A stretch of 64,000 nt of DNA from Cardinalis cardinalis. Lineage: Eukaryota; Chordata; Aves; Passeriformes; Cardinalidae. A model generated the notes under the pieces. It saw only the letters and a program-made list of their open reading frames with translations, was not told the origin of the DNA and searched no databases. This document shows positions 61,701-64,000 of this stretch, piece after piece (position 1 is the stretch's first letter; each line of letters begins with the position of its first letter). The DNA lies in the NCBI GenBank assembly GCA_014549065.1, contig JACDOX010000117.1, positions 2,095,201 through 2,159,200 of the forward strand, given 5' to 3'. The position numbers were made by a program, and so were the translations under genes.

Positions 61701-63969
61701 TAAGTTGTTTTTTTTCCCCGCATGTATACTAAAAGCAAGACATTTTTTCAGTTTATCCTGCAAATCTTAGGGCAAATCCTTAGGTACTGTAATCTGGTGC
61801 TGCTCATTGCTTTTACAAAGCTACACTGATTTATAGCAGCTGGCCTACCCCAGCTCTGGAACATGAGAGAAAATTGAAGATATGATGATGATAATAACAG
61901 CAGAACAGCACAGCCAGAGGCACATTCCTCCAGCTGACGGCGCAAATCCCACACACAGCAGCAGGGTGGATTCATTAATAAGGAAAGCCTGCATGAGTGA
62001 GAGAATCAGGATCAGACCCTTCATTGNAAGATGGCTTTTCTCCTGGTGCCTTGCCAAAATGCACGTGGTATTTGGATTGCCCCATGCAATGCAACACATT
62101 TTTGTGAAAGGGTCGAGAGAAATGCAGGCTCTAGAGATAGAATGTGAAATTTGACAAGACGCTGAGACACTGCCCCAGCAGGAACAGCAGAGAGGTTTCA
62201 TATCTCACTGCTTCTTGGCATGATACAGCCTTGAGAAGATAACTTCTCAAGACAGCTCTACAGGCTGGTACTTGCCTGTGAGAAAAGGCCACTTTCTCCT
62301 TGTTTCTTTTGGAACAGGCAGCAGTGTTGCAGCACCCTTGGGGTTTTTTTGAGAGACTGATCCATTCAATGGAGAAATAAAACCCCTAGCCCCTTTCTTC
62401 TGCAAGGTTCATCCAGAGCCTTGCCACAAGCAATGGAATGAGTGCAGTGCAGAGGCTTGAAGCCATGGGTTCATCTGGGTGCAAGCATCCNTGTTCAACG
62501 TTTCCATCTGCCCTCAAACCTGTGGCAAGAGAAAATCCAGGGCACCGAGGCAGCTGTTTGTGAAGCTCCCATACTCCTCCCAAACAGCCCATGGTCTCCC
62601 ACAGACACAGGAAAAGGTGTGCACCTCAGCAGGAGCTGTGTGTGAGCAGCAGCTGGAAATGCTGGCTGGAGAGCACAGCCACAGGGGTTTGTGAGGCGGT
62701 GCTTGTGCCACCACCCAAAACAAAGCAAAGGCCTCTTCTGATGGCTCAGATGTTTTGGTGAAATCCCTTCAGCTCACAGCAGCCCCTGAGTTGTATTTCC
62801 ATCCCTTTTCCAGGCGATGACTCTTGATGGAGCAGATTTAACCACGGAGGTTTTCTACAAGAGCGGCCACGATTACCAATTCCTGTGCCACGGCAAGGAC
62901 CAGACAGGAGAGGGCTGCCACAACTACAGAGTCAGGTTCCTGTGTGGCAAATCTGGTATGTGCCCCATCACTGAAAGCCAGAACAGAGAACAGCAGAAAT
63001 CCTGTCCTCCCACGACTGGCTCCTTCTTGGTGTCACGACAACTTCTGTAATTTTTCCAAGCTAAAACTTTGGGCTAGGCAATGGAGACCAACCCAGATAG
63101 AATGGCTGAAGATTTATCTCCGGAAAAACTCCCGGGCACTAACAGAAGCAGCAGGGTGGTTTTTCAAATACCCAGCAAGGCTGTNAGAATTATTTGACAA
63201 GTTCTTTCCTGTAAATTCCTTGTCTTTTGCAAAAACATTTTGGGATGANGTAGGCTTAGTCAATCAGAACCTGTGAAGACAACAGGGTTTGAAACTGTCA
63301 TTTTGAGGTTAATCATTCCAACACCGCTCTCCTTACCCTGGTCATTGGACAGGTCATTAGGATTTTTGGNGCTGGCAGGAAAAGAAGGGTGGCAAACTTG
63401 TTGTTTTGCTGGAAAAAANCACCATTAGGTTAGAGACCACTTGGCTGCTGTAAACAACAGCACCCAACGCCCACAAGAGCTGCTGCTAAGTGGGTGTGGT
63501 GAGAATGAGCCACTAAGAGCTACATTTAAATTTATCCTGGCTTTAGTGGAAAATCCACCTGCCTGCAACTAAAGAAAAATACTTTCCTGTTTTCTTGCTT
63601 GCCAAGCCAAAGCCAGTAAAAAATATGTTTGAAGGAGTTAAGTTTATTTTCTTTTTAACATGAGAAAATAATAATTTTTGGGGGCACTCCAAGGAGGGNT
63701 GGGGGGGAAAAAGGAAAGAGCAAGCTTTTTCTGATGAGATTGACTGAATTGCCCACCCTTGCATTTTGGGTTTTCAGTGAAACCGAAGCTGACGGTGACC
63801 ATTGACACCAACGTGAACAGCACGATCCTGAACCTGGTGGATGATGTGAGCTCCTGGAGACCGGGGGACAGGCTGGTGGTGGCCAGCACTGACTACTCCA
63901 TGTACCAGGCAGAGGAGTTCCAGGTGCTGCCCTGCAGAACCTGCAAGCCCACCCAGGTCAAGGTAGCAG
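49713..63969 (+). CDS. CEMIP: CEMIP, cell migration-inducing hyaluronan-binding protein, N-terminal ten coding exons (partial)
   Basis: CEMIP (KIAA1199) is a secreted/ER protein that binds hyaluronan and drives its depolymerisation at the cell surface. Ten coding exons, 49713-49788, 52625-52777, 53423-53561, 54336-54572, 54893-55072, 58981-59051, 59804-59899, 60526-60647, 62814-62955 and 63778-63969, join in one open frame of about 469 codons (of roughly 1,360 in the family). Layout: signal peptide 1 to about 25; G8 domain about 42-165 (WNPGH...ILYGR...LSWTFLNKTLHPGG); GG-type lectin (ILEI/PANDER-like) about 170-300 (GVIVHVIDPKTG, AVNDEGSRNLDD, LGSKHFLHLGFR); CEMIP-specific segment 318-405; beta-helix start 406-469 (TVTIDTNVNSTILNL, ASTDYSMYQAEEFQVLPC). 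CEMIP rather than CEMIP2: secretory signal rather than an N-terminal cytoplasmic tail with membrane anchor, presence of the 318-405 exons, and closer sequence. N-glycosylation sequons NKT, NVS and NST. The remaining exons lie beyond 64000. Confidence 0.95.
49789..52624. other. CEMIP intron
   Basis: 2.8 kb. No exon, RNA gene or mobile element recognised. Confidence 0.7.
52619..52630 (+). promoter_or_regulatory. NAGNAG tandem splice acceptor of CEMIP exon 2
   Basis: The acceptor reads GCCCAGCAG|AAG. Splicing after the first AG starts the exon at 52625 (adds CAG); splicing after the second starts it at 52628. Both keep the frame; they differ by one alanine just after the signal peptide. Confidence 0.7.
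52625..52777 (+). CDS. CEMIP: CEMIP exon 2 (coding): mature N-terminus and start of G8 domain
   Basis: Reads EAAVTCPDREPELEVWNPGH, then LLLSSSATVHSIHITDGG. The CPD-PEL--WNPGH start and SATV-SIHI--GG are hallmarks of the CEMIP N-terminus and the G8 domain. The donor GTAAAA is at 52778. Entry and exit phase 1. Confidence 0.96.
52778..53422. other. CEMIP intron
   Basis: 645 bp, nothing recognised. Confidence 0.8.
53423..53561 (+). CDS. CEMIP: CEMIP exon 3: G8 domain
   Basis: Reads GKLVIKDDVQPIILRTRHIL, then GSELCPYQGNVVIILYG. One n makes a single residue in the GEL-IG run undetermined. The donor GTATGT is at 53562, phase 2. Fully open. Confidence 0.97.
53562..54335. other. CEMIP intron
   Basis: 774 bp, nothing recognised. 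Confidence 0.8.
54336..54572 (+). CDS. CEMIP: CEMIP exon 4: end of G8, start of GG-type lectin domain
   Basis: Reads ADDGSQPNPYFGQKYLGV, KKLSWTFLNKTLHPGGM and RGVIVHVIDPKTGAVVHS. It contains sequon NKT. Acceptor TGCTTCAG ends at 54335 and the donor GTGAGT is at 54573; phase 2 in and out. Confidence 0.97.
54573..54892. other. CEMIP intron
   Basis: 320 bp, nothing recognised. Confidence 0.8.
54893..55072 (+). CDS. CEMIP: CEMIP exon 5: GG-type lectin domain core
   Basis: Reads FDTYRAKEESVRLAQYL, SVAVNDEGSRNLDDLARK and LGSKHFLHLGF. The AVNDEGS-NL run is the signature of the ILEI/PANDER-like GG fold. One n leaves one residue unknown. The donor GTATGT is at 55073. Confidence 0.97.
55073..58980. 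other. CEMIP intron with two CA microsatellites
   Basis: 3.9 kb. CA repeats at 55404-55415 and 55727-55742. A GC-rich stretch at 57650-57960 has no recognised exon. 58080-58380 looks complex and non-repetitive, a possible conserved element, which I cannot confirm. Confidence 0.6.
55727..55742. repeat. (CA)8 microsatellite
   Basis: Eight perfect CA units in a CEMIP intron; a shorter one lies at 55404-55415. Confidence 0.95.
58981..59051 (+). CDS. CEMIP: CEMIP exon 6: HPWSF segment
   Basis: 71 bp, reads HPWSFITIKGNPSSSVEDH and IEYQ. Acceptor CATTTTCCAG ends at 58980 and the donor GTATTT is at 59052. Enters in phase 2, leaves in phase 1. Confidence 0.96.
59052..59803. other. CEMIP intron
   Basis: 752 bp, nothing recognised. 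Confidence 0.8.
59804..59899 (+). CDS. CEMIP: CEMIP exon 7: VFKLF segment
   Basis: 96 bp, reads HKGSAVAKVFKLFKAENG and FNVSSTSEWVQ; sequon NVS. The n at position 3 of a Gly codon is silent. Acceptor TTTTTAACAG, donor GTGAGG at 59900. Confidence 0.96.
59900..60525. other. CEMIP intron
   Basis: 626 bp. 60230-60510 is low in repeats and rich in TAAT-like and palindromic words; possible regulatory sequence, unproven. Confidence 0.5.
60526..60647 (+). CDS. CEMIP: CEMIP exon 8: CEMIP-specific DVEWTEWF segment
   Basis: 122 bp, reads DVEWTEWFEKPDKARSKDM and HPDKICRQPIDIQ. Human CEMIP has the same DVEWTEWF and ICNRPIDIQ anchors; CEMIP2 lacks this exon. Acceptor TTGTCTCCAG ends at 60525, donor GTAGGC at 60648, exit phase 0. 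Confidence 0.97.
60648..62813. other. CEMIP intron
   Basis: 2.2 kb, nothing recognised. Confidence 0.7.
62814..62955 (+). CDS. CEMIP: CEMIP exon 9: cysteine-containing CEMIP-specific segment
   Basis: 142 bp, reads AMTLDGADLTTEVFYKSGHD, then FLCHGKDQTGEGCHNYRV and FLCGKS. Three cysteines; human CEMIP has the same FLCGK end but appears a few residues shorter in the middle (from memory). Acceptor CTTTTCCAG, donor GTATGT at 62956, phase 1. Confidence 0.97.
62956..63777. other. CEMIP intron
   Basis: 822 bp, nothing recognised. Confidence 0.8.
63778..63969 (+). CDS. CEMIP: CEMIP exon 10: start of beta-helix region
   Basis: 192 bp, reads VKPKLTVTIDTNVNSTILN, PGDRLVVASTDYSMYQAEEF and QVLPCRTCKPTQVKVAG. 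Sequon NST. It is the exact counterpart, with the same phases, of pseudogene remnant 672-859. The donor GTGAGG starts at 63970, and the gene continues past the window. Confidence 0.97.
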
Positions 63970-64000
63970 GTGAGGTGCTTCATCTTATCGCTCTGGCACT

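Noticed and set aside
1..64000. CR1 LINE copies, common in bird genomes
   Set aside because: I looked for the typical 3' end repeat words (ATTCTATG-like) and did not find a convincing copy; short diverged fragments cannot be excluded.

Overview
This is vertebrate nuclear DNA, almost certainly from a bird and probably a songbird. Coding sequence sits in small exons with GT/AG borders and long AT-rich introns. The only protein family I recognise is the animal CEMIP/CEMIP2 (KIAA1199/TMEM2) hyaluronan-degradation family. A solo LTR inside one intron resembles LTRs I associate with passerine genomes; that family match is from memory and could not be searched. Single n bases every few hundred bases and two n-runs (25961-26204 and 49549-49640) mark an assembly with masked ambiguous positions and two gaps.

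The window holds two same-strand members of one family. On the right, 49713-63969 carries the first ten coding exons of an intact gene best identified as CEMIP (secreted hyaluronan-binding/depolymerising protein). It has a signal-peptide exon, a G8 domain, a GG-type (ILEI/PANDER-like) lectin domain and the start of the beta-helix region, about 469 codons in all. The frame stays open across every junction and all splice sites are canonical. The gene continues past the right edge.

On the left, about 209-42602 holds the decayed middle and 3' parts of a second family member. I found 15 clear exon remnants, one moderately supported one (31847-32085) and one weak one (27808-27980). They run in family order and keep splice sites and intron phases. 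They resemble CEMIP2/TMEM2 more than CEMIP, and the stretch between the first two remnants skips two exons present in CEMIP, as expected for CEMIP2. At least eight exons carry frameshifts or in-frame stops, and one splice acceptor is destroyed. Because introns are retained it is not a retrocopy: it is an inactivated gene, a broken CEMIP2-like neighbour lying about 7 kb upstream of CEMIP. Its 5' exons lie beyond the left edge.

The rest is intron and spacer: a GC-rich minisatellite at the left edge, a TTCC microsatellite interrupted by a gap, a solo LTR with a 6-bp target-site duplication at 21183-21558, several short tandem repeats, and the 42.6-49.5 kb intergenic spacer that presumably holds the CEMIP promoter and first non-coding exon(s). 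I recognised no tRNA, rRNA, CRISPR or minus-strand gene.
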